Assembly (NCBI GenBank): GCA_902775835.1 | Contig: CACYNZ010000196.1 | Coordinates: forward strand, 1-7,094 | Reading direction: 5' to 3' | DNA: 7,094 bases | DNA from: an uncultured Eubacteriales bacterium | GTDB lineage: Bacteria; Bacillota_A; Clostridia; Christensenellales; Aristaeellaceae | In this document: one piece after another, positions 1 through 5,251 of the stretch | Layout: each line of letters opens with the position of its first letter | Numbering within the stretch: the stretch's first letter is position 1 | Notes under the pieces: model-generated | What the model was told of the DNA's origin: nothing | Seen by the model: the letters and a program-made list of their open reading frames with translations, nothing else | Databases searched by the model: none | Made by a program: the position numbers and the translations under genes

Positions 1-287
1 TGAATCAGTATATCCGTGAAGCGGGAAGCACGCCGGTGATCTATGCCTGCTGGGCAAGGAAGCACGAAAAGGAAGCTCAGGACCAGATGAACGAGGTCCA
101 TCGGCGCGTGGCTCAGGAGATCGATGCCCTGATTGCTCCGGTGGGCGAAAATTGGTGGAACTACCAGGAAAGCCGGCCTGAAATCGAAATGTATGCTGAA
201 GACGGTGCCCATGCATCCGTTCATGGTTCGGAATTTGCCGCGTCCCTGATCTGGGACACCATCCGCGCGGACATTGAAAAGGCCTGA
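1..287 (+). CDS. SGNH/GDSL-type hydrolase, C-terminal fragment (5' end outside window)
   Basis: The reading frame is open from the first complete codon at position 3 to the TGA at 285-287, so about 94 C-terminal residues are visible and the start lies upstream. The fragment has a 'TPVIYACWARK' strand and, near the end, 'DGAHAS', which fits the block V Asp-x-x-His of SGNH hydrolases (catalytic Asp and His). The 'HGSEFAASLIW' helix after it also fits. The catalytic Ser and oxyanion Gly and Asn blocks would be upstream and cannot be checked. SGNH enzymes hydrolyse esters, often acyl or acetyl groups on carbohydrates; the tail pattern is closest to the DUF4886-like group, but I cannot assign a substrate or a location. 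A weak TTTCC/GGAAA hairpin followed by CTTTTCTT at 318-342 might end its transcript, but this is poorly supported. Confidence 0.72.
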   Translation, partial: NQYIREAGSTPVIYACWARKHEKEAQDQMNEVHRRVAQEIDALIAPVGENWWNYQESRPEIEMYAEDGAHASVHGSEFAASLIWDTIRADIEKA

Positions 288-344
288 AATGGAGCTGTCC
301 CGATCCTGATTTCATGCTTTCCCTGGTATGGAAACTTTTCTTCT

Positions 345-419
345 CTCCATGCGTCAGATATGACGATGGAGAAGGATATTTTGGACTTTTCCTTCTCCAT
401 GGACTGCCCCAAAGGGCAG
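345..419 (+). promoter_or_regulatory. Structured leader with mutually exclusive hairpins
   Basis: Four short segments upstream of the secreted-protein gene can pair. Segment A (345-356, CTCCATGCGTCA) pairs with B (361-371, TGACGATGGAG) around a GATA loop, with one bulged G. Segment B, taken as 366-375 (ATGGAGAAGG), also pairs perfectly over 10 bp with C (391-400, CCTTCTCCAT). A:B and B:C cannot form together. A third hairpin, CTGCCC-CAAA-GGGCAG at 404-419, lies between this switch and the ribosome binding site at 441-446. No U-tract follows any of the stems, so control of translation or RNA stability would fit better than transcription attenuation. I do not recognise a known riboswitch class, and I found no convincing promoter in 288-452. 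Confidence 0.4.
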
Positions 420-452
420 ATCCCGAATTTATACGTGAGAAGGAGGAAAACC

Positions 453-1172
453 ATGAACGCACACATTGTACTCAGACGACGTCTCCTGCCTGCATGGATT
501 CTGGCGGTCATGCTGCTGCATCTTTTCCCTGTGGCCGGATATGCGCAGGAAACGGAAGCATGGCGGGATCCGGCCATGCCTGTCATTGGAAGCCATGAGG
601 AATGGTCAGATATTCCTCAGCATGCCGGTGTTGCGGAAGATCTGCTCTGGGAAGTGGAAGATCCTGCACAGGAGACAGCCCTGGGGGAAGCAGGAAGGAT
701 TCTGGAGATCTGTCCGGGCAATCCGGAAAATGGACTGACGATCCACAGACAGATCCGGACGGATACAGCACCTGAAGAGGCAGAGAGGGACCTGGAGATG
801 GAAATCGCCAGGAAGGCCGAAGAAATGAAAGCAGCAGGAACTGAACTGCAGACGGCTTCCAAAGTCCTGGAAATTCCGGAACCGGTCAAGACTGCGTCTG
901 TCCGGATGATGAAAGCCGAAAGCGGATCGAAGGCGGATGTGATCGGCGGCGAAGAAGCAGCCCTGTCCATCCGTAACGGAGAGATCAAGGGACTGAAAAC
1001 GGACCTGAACGCTCCGGAGGATGTGAAAAAATGTCTGGAGACCGATATCCCGGAAAAGTCCGCAGGTGGTAAATCTCTGAGTCCTGAAACAGCTGGAAAG
1101 CATGTGGAAGCCGATTCGGTCAATGACAAGCTTCTGCAGGCGGAAAACGAAGCAATGCACACAGAAGAATAA
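453..1172 (+). CDS. Secreted acidic protein of unknown function
   Basis: I do not recognise a family. The ATG at 453 is chosen because AGGAGG (441-446) lies 6 nt before it and because a clear signal peptide begins there; the longer frame from ATG 360 has no ribosome binding site and would bury the signal sequence. The product is 239 residues. It has a basic n-region (residues 1-10, RRR at 8-10), a hydrophobic core (about 11-29) and a likely signal peptidase I site after GYA (residue 31). The mature part of about 208 residues is rich in Glu, Lys and Ala. It contains a predicted helical or coiled-coil stretch (about 105-140) and a low-complexity, probably disordered C-terminus. Only two Cys remain (87 and 194). 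No cell-wall anchor, lipobox or enzyme motif is visible. A role as an extracellular binding or structural protein is possible but unproven. It appears monocistronic, with a palindrome 22 nt after the stop. Confidence 0.72.
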   Translation: MNAHIVLRRRLLPAWILAVMLLHLFPVAGYAQETEAWRDPAMPVIGSHEEWSDIPQHAGVAEDLLWEVEDPAQETALGEAGRILEICPGNPENGLTIHRQIRTDTAPEEAERDLEMEIARKAEEMKAAGTELQTASKVLEIPEPVKTASVRMMKAESGSKADVIGGEEAALSIRNGEIKGLKTDLNAPEDVKKCLETDIPEKSAGGKSLSPETAGKHVEADSVNDKLLQAENEAMHTEE

Positions 1173-1194
1173 GAAAACAGTTATGAAAGAACAG

Positions 1195-1220
1195 GAGGCA
1201 GTGCCCGCGGGCACTGCCTC
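1195..1220. terminator. Perfect 26-bp palindrome between convergent genes, probable bidirectional terminator
   Basis: Positions 1195-1220 equal their own reverse complement over all 26 bases (GAGGCAGTGCCCG and its mirror), giving a very GC-rich hairpin in RNA from either strand. It sits between the plus gene ending at 1172 and the minus gene ending at 1300, where a shared terminator is expected. The plus side is followed by ATCTGCG rather than a U-run. On the minus side the RNA continues with a moderately U-rich stretch (complement of 1173-1194). It is therefore an atypical terminator and could instead act as a 3' stabiliser or a protein-binding palindrome. Confidence 0.5.
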
Positions 1221-1299
1221 ATCTGCGTAATGGACGATCTGAGATGACTGCTTATGGTGAAACCGGTTACAGAATTCCTATCCGGACATAAACGGCTTT

Positions 1300-1779
1300 T
1301 TATCCGGGCATATGCTCGGCTTTGGGACCGGTTCTTTCCCGGATATGGTTCTTGACCATTTCTACATCTGCATGGGGAACATACACGGTATAGGTGGTGA
1401 TGCCCTCACGGATGGTGAATTCATCGCCTTTGACGGTCATCCAGCGGATGTTTTTGAAGATGATGACGGCGTCGCCGCCCTTGCTTGCATGCTTATGCCG
1501 AAGGCAGGTTTCATCCATTTCATAGGAACGTTCATTATTGTCCAGCGTGAGGAATTCGAGGAGAAATGGAAGGCCGACCTCTATGACAAGAATGATGGGT
1601 ACGTAGATATACCAGCCCTGGCCATGGAGTGCGATGAGCATGATCAGAAGAACAACAGCCGAGATCCCGAAGGAGACAAACAGCATGAGATAAAGATGAT
1701 CTTTGGACTGCTCCCTCGAGAGATGATACTTCCAGCGGTATACACCGTTTTCATAAGTAACCCGGTCCGGATACGTCAT
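1300..1779 (-). CDS. Small two-pass membrane protein with C-terminal PH-like region, paralogue of its upstream neighbour
   Basis: The product is 159 residues from ATG 1779, chosen because GGAGGA lies 6 nt before it; the in-frame ATG at 1803 would precede this ribosome binding site. Residues 7-18 (VTYENGVYRWKY) carry the motif shared with the upstream protein. Two hydrophobic segments follow (about 29-51 and 56-77). The cytosolic tail (about 84-150) alternates strands and ends in a helix ('VYVPHADVEMVKNHIRER'), which I infer to be a bacterial PH-like fold. Similar hypothetical proteins with a 'DGxYRWxY' start are common in Clostridia as far as I recall, without a known function. It is the second gene of a minus-strand operon, 44 nt after its paralogue, and both probably arose by tandem duplication. 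No catalytic residues are apparent, so a scaffold or sensor role at the membrane is more likely than an enzyme. Confidence 0.75.
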   Translation of the reverse strand: MTYPDRVTYENGVYRWKYHLSREQSKDHLYLMLFVSFGISAVVLLIMLIALHGQGWYIYVPIILVIEVGLPFLLEFLTLDNNERSYEMDETCLRHKHASKGGDAVIIFKNIRWMTVKGDEFTIREGITTYTVYVPHADVEMVKNHIRERTGPKAEHMPG

Positions 1780-1794
1780 ATTCCGTCCTCCTTC

Positions 1795-1818
1795 TGTCCG
1801 CACCGCCTGTGCCGGACA
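1795..1818 (-). other. Intercistronic hairpin upstream of the second paralogue's ribosome binding site
   Basis: On the minus strand, TGTCC pairs with GGACA and GCAC with GTGC around an AGGCG loop, with one bulged G, giving about 9 bp. The hairpin fills most of the 44-nt gap between the two minus genes and ends a few nucleotides before the GGAGGA of the downstream gene. There is no U-tract. It might set the relative expression of the two genes by RNA processing or by tuning translation. Confidence 0.35.
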
Positions 1819-1823
1819 ATCGA

Positions 1824-2432
1824 TCAGGCACGGGGGCAGTGCTCATACAGGAAATTCAGTACAAAGTCATAATCATCGCAGGAAACATAGACAAGCTGAT
1901 CTCCAAGCGCAGACCGAAGGCTTATGGCATCCTCGGAGCGATGAGTGTCAATCGAGATGATATGGGACAGCAGGACTGTGCTGCGGCCTTTTCTTGATCC
2001 GATATGTGCGGTTCTGCCTTTTTCCAGGAGTGCGTTCACGTCTGTGCTCTCCGTGTCCGCCGCTGGTACAGGCGCGAAGCGTTTCTGTCCCGGGGACGTG
2101 GAAAGCACGGCTATGGCGTCCACGGTCATTTCATAAAACAGATAGGTCTTTCCGTGATTCGCCCTGGACCAGAACAGGTAGGCAAGACACCACGTTAGAA
2201 GCATGCAGGCGGACGTGCCAAAGCCAAAAAGGAGCATGGCAGACTGTGCACTGCCGCCGCCCATGGAGCCTGCGAGCAGGGAAAGAACAATGATTCCGAT
2301 GCTTACGCACCCGAGGATTTTCAGCACCCTGAAAAACATAAGACGGTTCTTCTGCATGTCCATCCCATAGATCCAGCGGTACACGCCGTCTTCATACAGT
2401 GTGACACGCCCGGTGACTTCTGTGCGCTCCAT
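1824..2432 (-). CDS. Two-pass membrane protein of unknown function, first gene of minus operon
   Basis: The product is 202 residues from ATG 2432. GGAGGA about 6 nt upstream and alignment of the shared N-terminal motif (residues 10-22, VTLYEDGVYRWIY) with the paralogue support this start; the longer frame from 2561 would add 43 residues with no ribosome binding site and lies across the leader. Two hydrophobic segments occur at about 33-55 and 64-88. The C-terminal part is cytosolic by prediction and contains a polar insert (about 112-150) that the shorter paralogue lacks. It ends with 'VYVSCDDYDFVLNFLYEHCP', which corresponds in layout to the end of the paralogue ('VYVPHADVEMVKNHIRER'), again suggesting a PH-like domain. 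The function is unknown. The gene is transcribed divergently from the zinc-ribbon/TPM operon, so both could answer to the same envelope signal; that is inference from position only. Confidence 0.74.
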   Translation of the reverse strand: MERTEVTGRVTLYEDGVYRWIYGMDMQKNRLMFFRVLKILGCVSIGIIVLSLLAGSMGGGSAQSAMLLFGFGTSACMLLTWCLAYLFWSRANHGKTYLFYEMTVDAIAVLSTSPGQKRFAPVPAADTESTDVNALLEKGRTAHIGSRKGRSTVLLSHIISIDTHRSEDAISLRSALGDQLVYVSCDDYDFVLNFLYEHCPRA

Positions 2433-2455
2433 CCTGATTCCTCCAGGTTTTTGTC

Positions 2456-2532
2456 TGACAGGACACTCCTCAATGCAAAGGGACCTTCCTGTCATATCAT
2501 AAGACGTTCGGAGCCGGACATGGTTCCCGGCT
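2456..2532 (-). promoter_or_regulatory. Structured 5' leader of the minus operon (two hairpins)
   Basis: If transcription starts near 2579, the first minus gene has a leader of about 150 nt, long for this kind of gene. It holds two perfect stems: AGCCGG/CCGGCT (2512-2532, 9-nt loop) and TGACAGGA/TCCTGTCA (2456-2494, 23-nt loop). The second ends roughly 10 nt before the Shine-Dalgarno sequence. No U-run follows either stem. A cis-regulatory role is possible; I do not recognise an Rfam class. Confidence 0.35.
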
Positions 2533-2585
2533 ATTGAACGAAAAAACCCGCTGCTGAACATGATATCGTTTCTTCTTACCGGAAA

Positions 2586-2613
2586 AGTATATCACAGGAA
2601 GCAGGCCAATCAA
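2586..2613 (-). promoter_or_regulatory. Extended -10 promoter of the minus-strand membrane protein operon
   Basis: Read on the minus strand, TTGATT (2613-2608) is followed by a 16-nt spacer and TATACT (2591-2586). TG one base before the -10 gives an extended -10 (TGATATACT). Four of six -35 bases and five of six -10 bases match the housekeeping consensus. The predicted start of transcription is near 2579. Confidence 0.65.
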
Positions 2614-2715
2614 TGGATAACCGGGAAAAGTGAATGATTTCCTGACAAGACGAAGATCAGAGACATGTGTGCATCCGTTTCTGCGGTCCTGTTTTCGGAA
2701 AAAGCCAGGGATGAA

Positions 2716-2744
2716 TTGACAGATCAGGCCTCAGACGGTATAAA
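2716..2744 (+). promoter_or_regulatory. Near-consensus sigma-A promoter of the zinc-ribbon/TPM operon
   Basis: TTGACA (2716-2721, perfect -35) is followed by a 17-nt spacer and TATAAA (2739-2744, five of six). Transcription should begin near 2751, giving a leader of about 28 nt before the TTG at 2779. Because the promoter lies inside the longer open frame that begins at ATG 2665, it argues against that ATG as the true start. A sequence of housekeeping type suggests steady expression rather than control by an ECF sigma factor. Confidence 0.75.
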
Positions 2745-2762
2745 AACAGGGAAGAGAAAAAT

Positions 2763-2781
2763 AAGGAGGCGAACATCCTTG
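2763..2781 (+). promoter_or_regulatory. Strong ribosome binding site that fixes a TTG start
   Basis: AAGGAGG at 2763-2769 lies 9 nt before TTG 2779-2781, in frame with the zinc-ribbon protein. The ATG at 2665 has no purine-rich site before it. The first zinc-ribbon Cys would be residue 4, as is usual for this family, which fits the TTG start. Confidence 0.72.
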
Positions 2782-4341
2782 TACAGATGTCCCGGATGCG
2801 GGTCCCTGATGACTTTTGACATTTCCTCGCAGCAGCTGAAATGCGGTCAGTGCAGCCGGACCATGTCCATTGAGGAAGCGGACCGAGCGGAAGTACTCTC
2901 TTCCGGAAGTTCGTTTTCCATGGATCTTCTGACATGCCCGTCCTGCGGTGCGCAGATCCGTGCCATGAATACGGCAGCGGCATCCTTCTGCAGCTACTGC
3001 GGTGCTTCCGTAATGCTAGACCGGAAGGATTCGGCCATGGAAGCACCGGAAACCATTGCCCCGTTCCAAATTACCCGGGAGCAGTGCTTTGAACAGTACC
3101 GTTCCATGCTCCGGAAAAATCCTTTTGCGCCGCGGTGGCTGAAAAAAGACGTCACGGCGGAAAGCTTCCGCGGAATCTATGTGCCTCAGTACGAGTACTC
3201 GGCTTCTGTGACCGGCGAGACCATGCTTGAAGGACATGAGACCAAGGGCGACGATACCTACTACTATCATACCAACGTGACGCTGAATCACGCGTACGAT
3301 CATATCCTGCATGATGCTTCCAGGGAAATGCCGGACCAGCTGTCGGAAAAGATCGCTTCCGTGGAGCCCGATGCGTTCCGGAAGTTTTCTCCGGCCTACA
3401 TCAGCGGGTTCTATGCGGACATGCCGGATACAAAGCCGGAGGAATACATGGGCTTCGCCAAGTCGGAAGCCGTGAGCAACGGTCTGCGGGAAGTCATTGA
3501 GGATCTTAATGACGGATGCACCTACTCCACAGCGGAAGCGGAGAAGAAACTGGTGGAGCTGGCGAAAGCACGCTATACGGGCATGACCTGGGTGCCCACC
3601 TGGTTCATGTCCATCCGCAGCGGAAAGCGGGTTCTGTACGCGATTCAGAACGGTGTCAGCGGACACATGGCCGCGGATATCCCGATGGACATTCCGCGCT
3701 TTGGCCTCGGCGTGCTGATTCTGGCCGTACCGCTGTTCTTCCTGTTCAATGCGGTCCTGACGCTGCGGCCGGAAATGGTGATGGTCTTTGCCATGCTTCT
3801 GGCCCTGGTGGCCCAGGTGATCATCTACCAGCGGGAGCGCGCGATCCGCGTGAAGGAAATCCGGTCCAGTCCGGATGCCAAGCCTATGGACGTGAAAGCG
3901 TTCCTGAAAGCTCAGAAATCCCTGGACGGACGCGGAAACGGAACCACGGCACTGATCCTGAGAATCCTGGGCATGATATTCTTCGTTGCCGGCATGGTGG
4001 CAGTGCCCTTTGTCCTGTCCCGGATCGATCAGGTGGGCGTATTTGTGTTCATCTCCCTGGTCCTGACCGCGCTCATGGGGCTCATGCTGTACCTTGGGTT
4101 CAGGACCGGCGTAAAACCGCCGAACGGGAGTCTTGCCGCCTTTGCGGTGATGCTCGCGGGCTTTGGAATCCTTGCCACCAATGTGTTCCACAGCCAGGAT
4201 ATGCCTGTTTATATAGCAGGATTTCTCTGTCTGGCCTGCGTGGTCTGGGAGAGCGTGGATCTGCTGCTCATGCACAACCGGGAGTGCTCCAACGCGCTTC
4301 CGCAGTTTGAGAGCCATCAGGGAGGTGAAAAGCATGCGTAA
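2779..4341 (+). CDS. Double zinc-ribbon polytopic membrane protein (YdjG-like)
   Basis: The product is 520 residues from the TTG at 2779. Two zinc ribbons lie at the N-terminus: Cys 4, 7, 22, 25 and Cys 53, 56, 71, 74, each as two CxxC knuckles. A soluble domain follows (about 90-290) with the hallmarks 'IAPFQITREQ', 'RGIYVPQYEY' and 'FSPAYISGFYAD', typical of the Firmicute 'TFIIB-type zinc ribbon' membrane proteins often misnamed PriA-like. About six hydrophobic segments come next (roughly 309-329, 333-350, 389-411, 417-440, 451-470, 476-498). It is longer than B. subtilis YdjG, which I recall as having fewer membrane spans. From that relationship the likely role is a membrane scaffold in envelope stress that works with the TPM protein; it is not a helicase or transcription factor. 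It overlaps the TPM gene by 8 nt, so the two are translationally coupled. Confidence 0.82.
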   Translation: MYRCPGCGSLMTFDISSQQLKCGQCSRTMSIEEADRAEVLSSGSSFSMDLLTCPSCGAQIRAMNTAAASFCSYCGASVMLDRKDSAMEAPETIAPFQITREQCFEQYRSMLRKNPFAPRWLKKDVTAESFRGIYVPQYEYSASVTGETMLEGHETKGDDTYYYHTNVTLNHAYDHILHDASREMPDQLSEKIASVEPDAFRKFSPAYISGFYADMPDTKPEEYMGFAKSEAVSNGLREVIEDLNDGCTYSTAEAEKKLVELAKARYTGMTWVPTWFMSIRSGKRVLYAIQNGVSGHMAADIPMDIPRFGLGVLILAVPLFFLFNAVLTLRPEMVMVFAMLLALVAQVIIYQRERAIRVKEIRSSPDAKPMDVKAFLKAQKSLDGRGNGTTALILRILGMIFFVAGMVAVPFVLSRIDQVGVFVFISLVLTALMGLMLYLGFRTGVKPPNGSLAAFAVMLAGFGILATNVFHSQDMPVYIAGFLCLACVVWESVDLLLMHNRECSNALPQFESHQGGEKHA

Positions 4342-5068
4342 GATTCTGAGTATGCTTTTATGCCTTGTGCTGGTGCTTTCCTGTGCATCCGGCCTGTCTG
4401 AGGGCGTGTACGAGGCAGTCCTGGATGACAGGGCCGGACTTCTCAGTGCGGAGGAAGCGGAAAAAGTGGCAGCGGCCATGGAGCCGATCACAGAGTTCGG
4501 GCATGCGGGCTTTCTGACCTATGACGGGTCCGACAGCACGGATGTGCTCAGAAAGGCCAGGAAATGGGGCGACAGCCGTTTCGGTGCGTCCACGCCCTAT
4601 ACCGTGTTCATCATTGACATGGTCACAAGGCGAGTGGGTATCTATTCCAGCCGCAGCCTGTACAGGCTGCTGTCGACCAGCCGTGCGCATTCCATTACGG
4701 ACAACGTCTACTCCTATGCATCCCGTGGCGAATACGGTACCTGCGCCGAGGAAGCGTTCCATGAAATGGCTCAGGTGCTGCGGGGCGAAAAGATCGCTGA
4801 GCCCATGAAAGTGACCAGCAATATCCTTCTTGCCCTGATCTGTGCCATGCTGCTGACCTACCTCGGCGCCAGCGCATGGATGAAGCAGGACCAGAACAGG
4901 CGGCTGCCGCCGGTGGTGCGCAATTCCCTCCTTGGTGCGGCTGCCACCATCGTCACGGCCCACACCGTTTCCCGCATCGTGCACAATTCGTCCTCGTCCG
5001 GTTCCGGCGGGGGAAGCAGCGGCGGCGGTGGCGGAGGTGGAGGAGGTGGCGGCAGCCACGGTTTCTGA
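4334..5068 (+). CDS. TPM-domain membrane protein with polyglycine tail (YdjH/YgcG-like)
   Basis: The product is 244 residues. The ATG at 4334 is chosen over the in-frame ATG at 4307 because GGAGG (4321-4325) lies 8 nt before it and an export signal begins there. Residues 1-20 are a signal sequence; 'LSCASG' allows either a lipobox (Cys 17) or cleavage after Gly 20. The TPM domain (about 25-155) opens with 'VLDDRAGLLSAEEAEKV' and includes 'VFIIDMVTRRVGIYSS', which fits PF04536. A membrane segment lies at about 162-181, with a weaker hydrophobic stretch at 196-216. The tail is Ser/Gly-rich with an 11-Gly run (230-240), then SHGF. TPM proteins have been linked to phosphatase-like activity, photosystem repair and membrane stress; no substrate can be given here. 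It overlaps the zinc-ribbon gene by 8 nt and ends just before a terminator. Confidence 0.83.
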   Translation: MRKILSMLLCLVLVLSCASGLSEGVYEAVLDDRAGLLSAEEAEKVAAAMEPITEFGHAGFLTYDGSDSTDVLRKARKWGDSRFGASTPYTVFIIDMVTRRVGIYSSRSLYRLLSTSRAHSITDNVYSYASRGEYGTCAEEAFHEMAQVLRGEKIAEPMKVTSNILLALICAMLLTYLGASAWMKQDQNRRLPPVVRNSLLGAAATIVTAHTVSRIVHNSSSSGSGGGSSGGGGGGGGGGGSHGF

Positions 5069-5090
5069 TCTCCCATCCAACGTCTCTTCA

Positions 5091-5127
5091 CAGGCAGGAT
5101 CTGCATGCACAGTTCCTGCCTGTTTTC
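5091..5127 (+). terminator. Intrinsic terminator of the zinc-ribbon/TPM operon
   Basis: CAGGCAGGA (5091-5099) pairs perfectly with TCCTGCCTG (5114-5122). Inside, after a T-T mismatch, CTG pairs with CAG around CATGCA. TTTT (5123-5126) follows directly. The hairpin begins 23 nt after the TPM stop codon, so the operon has two genes. The rest of the gap (5128-5251) shows no clear promoter for the next gene. Confidence 0.78.
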
Positions 5128-5251
5128 ATGAAATCTGTCAGATGATCCCGAAACGGATACAGGAAAACTGCCGCGATATGACGAACATGGATGGAGAGGC
5201 ATATATCGGCTCTGCGCAGCCAGCGTATTCAATAACAGGGAGGGATTTGCG

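Noticed and set aside
360..452. ATG 360 as the start of the secreted protein
   Set aside because: There is no ribosome binding site before it, it lies inside the paired leader, and it would put 31 residues before a normal signal peptide. ATG 453 has AGGAGG at good spacing.
1312..1872. Plus-strand open frame of 186 codons opposite the minus operon
   Set aside because: It runs antisense across both paralogues and the gap between them. It has no ribosome binding site or recognisable motif.
2433..2561. N-terminal extension of the minus-strand membrane protein from ATG 2561
   Set aside because: The extension lacks a ribosome binding site, has no match in the paralogue and lies in the leader. ATG 2432 has GGAGGA and aligns with the paralogue's start.
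3016..4491. Minus-strand open frame of 491 codons opposite the zinc-ribbon gene
   Set aside because: It is antisense to a gene with clear domains and its own ribosome binding site. The predicted protein is rich in His, Arg and Gln with no motif, as expected for a GC-rich codon shadow.
4985..5058. Gly-codon run as a DNA repeat or CRISPR-like array
   Set aside because: The unit is only the GGN codon, with mixed third bases and no spacers. It is a protein-level low-complexity tail.
5147..5251. Possible small gene between the terminator and the RmlD-like gene
   Set aside because: The frame has no ribosome binding site or clear promoter and runs into the next gene's start in another frame. The peptide shows no motif.
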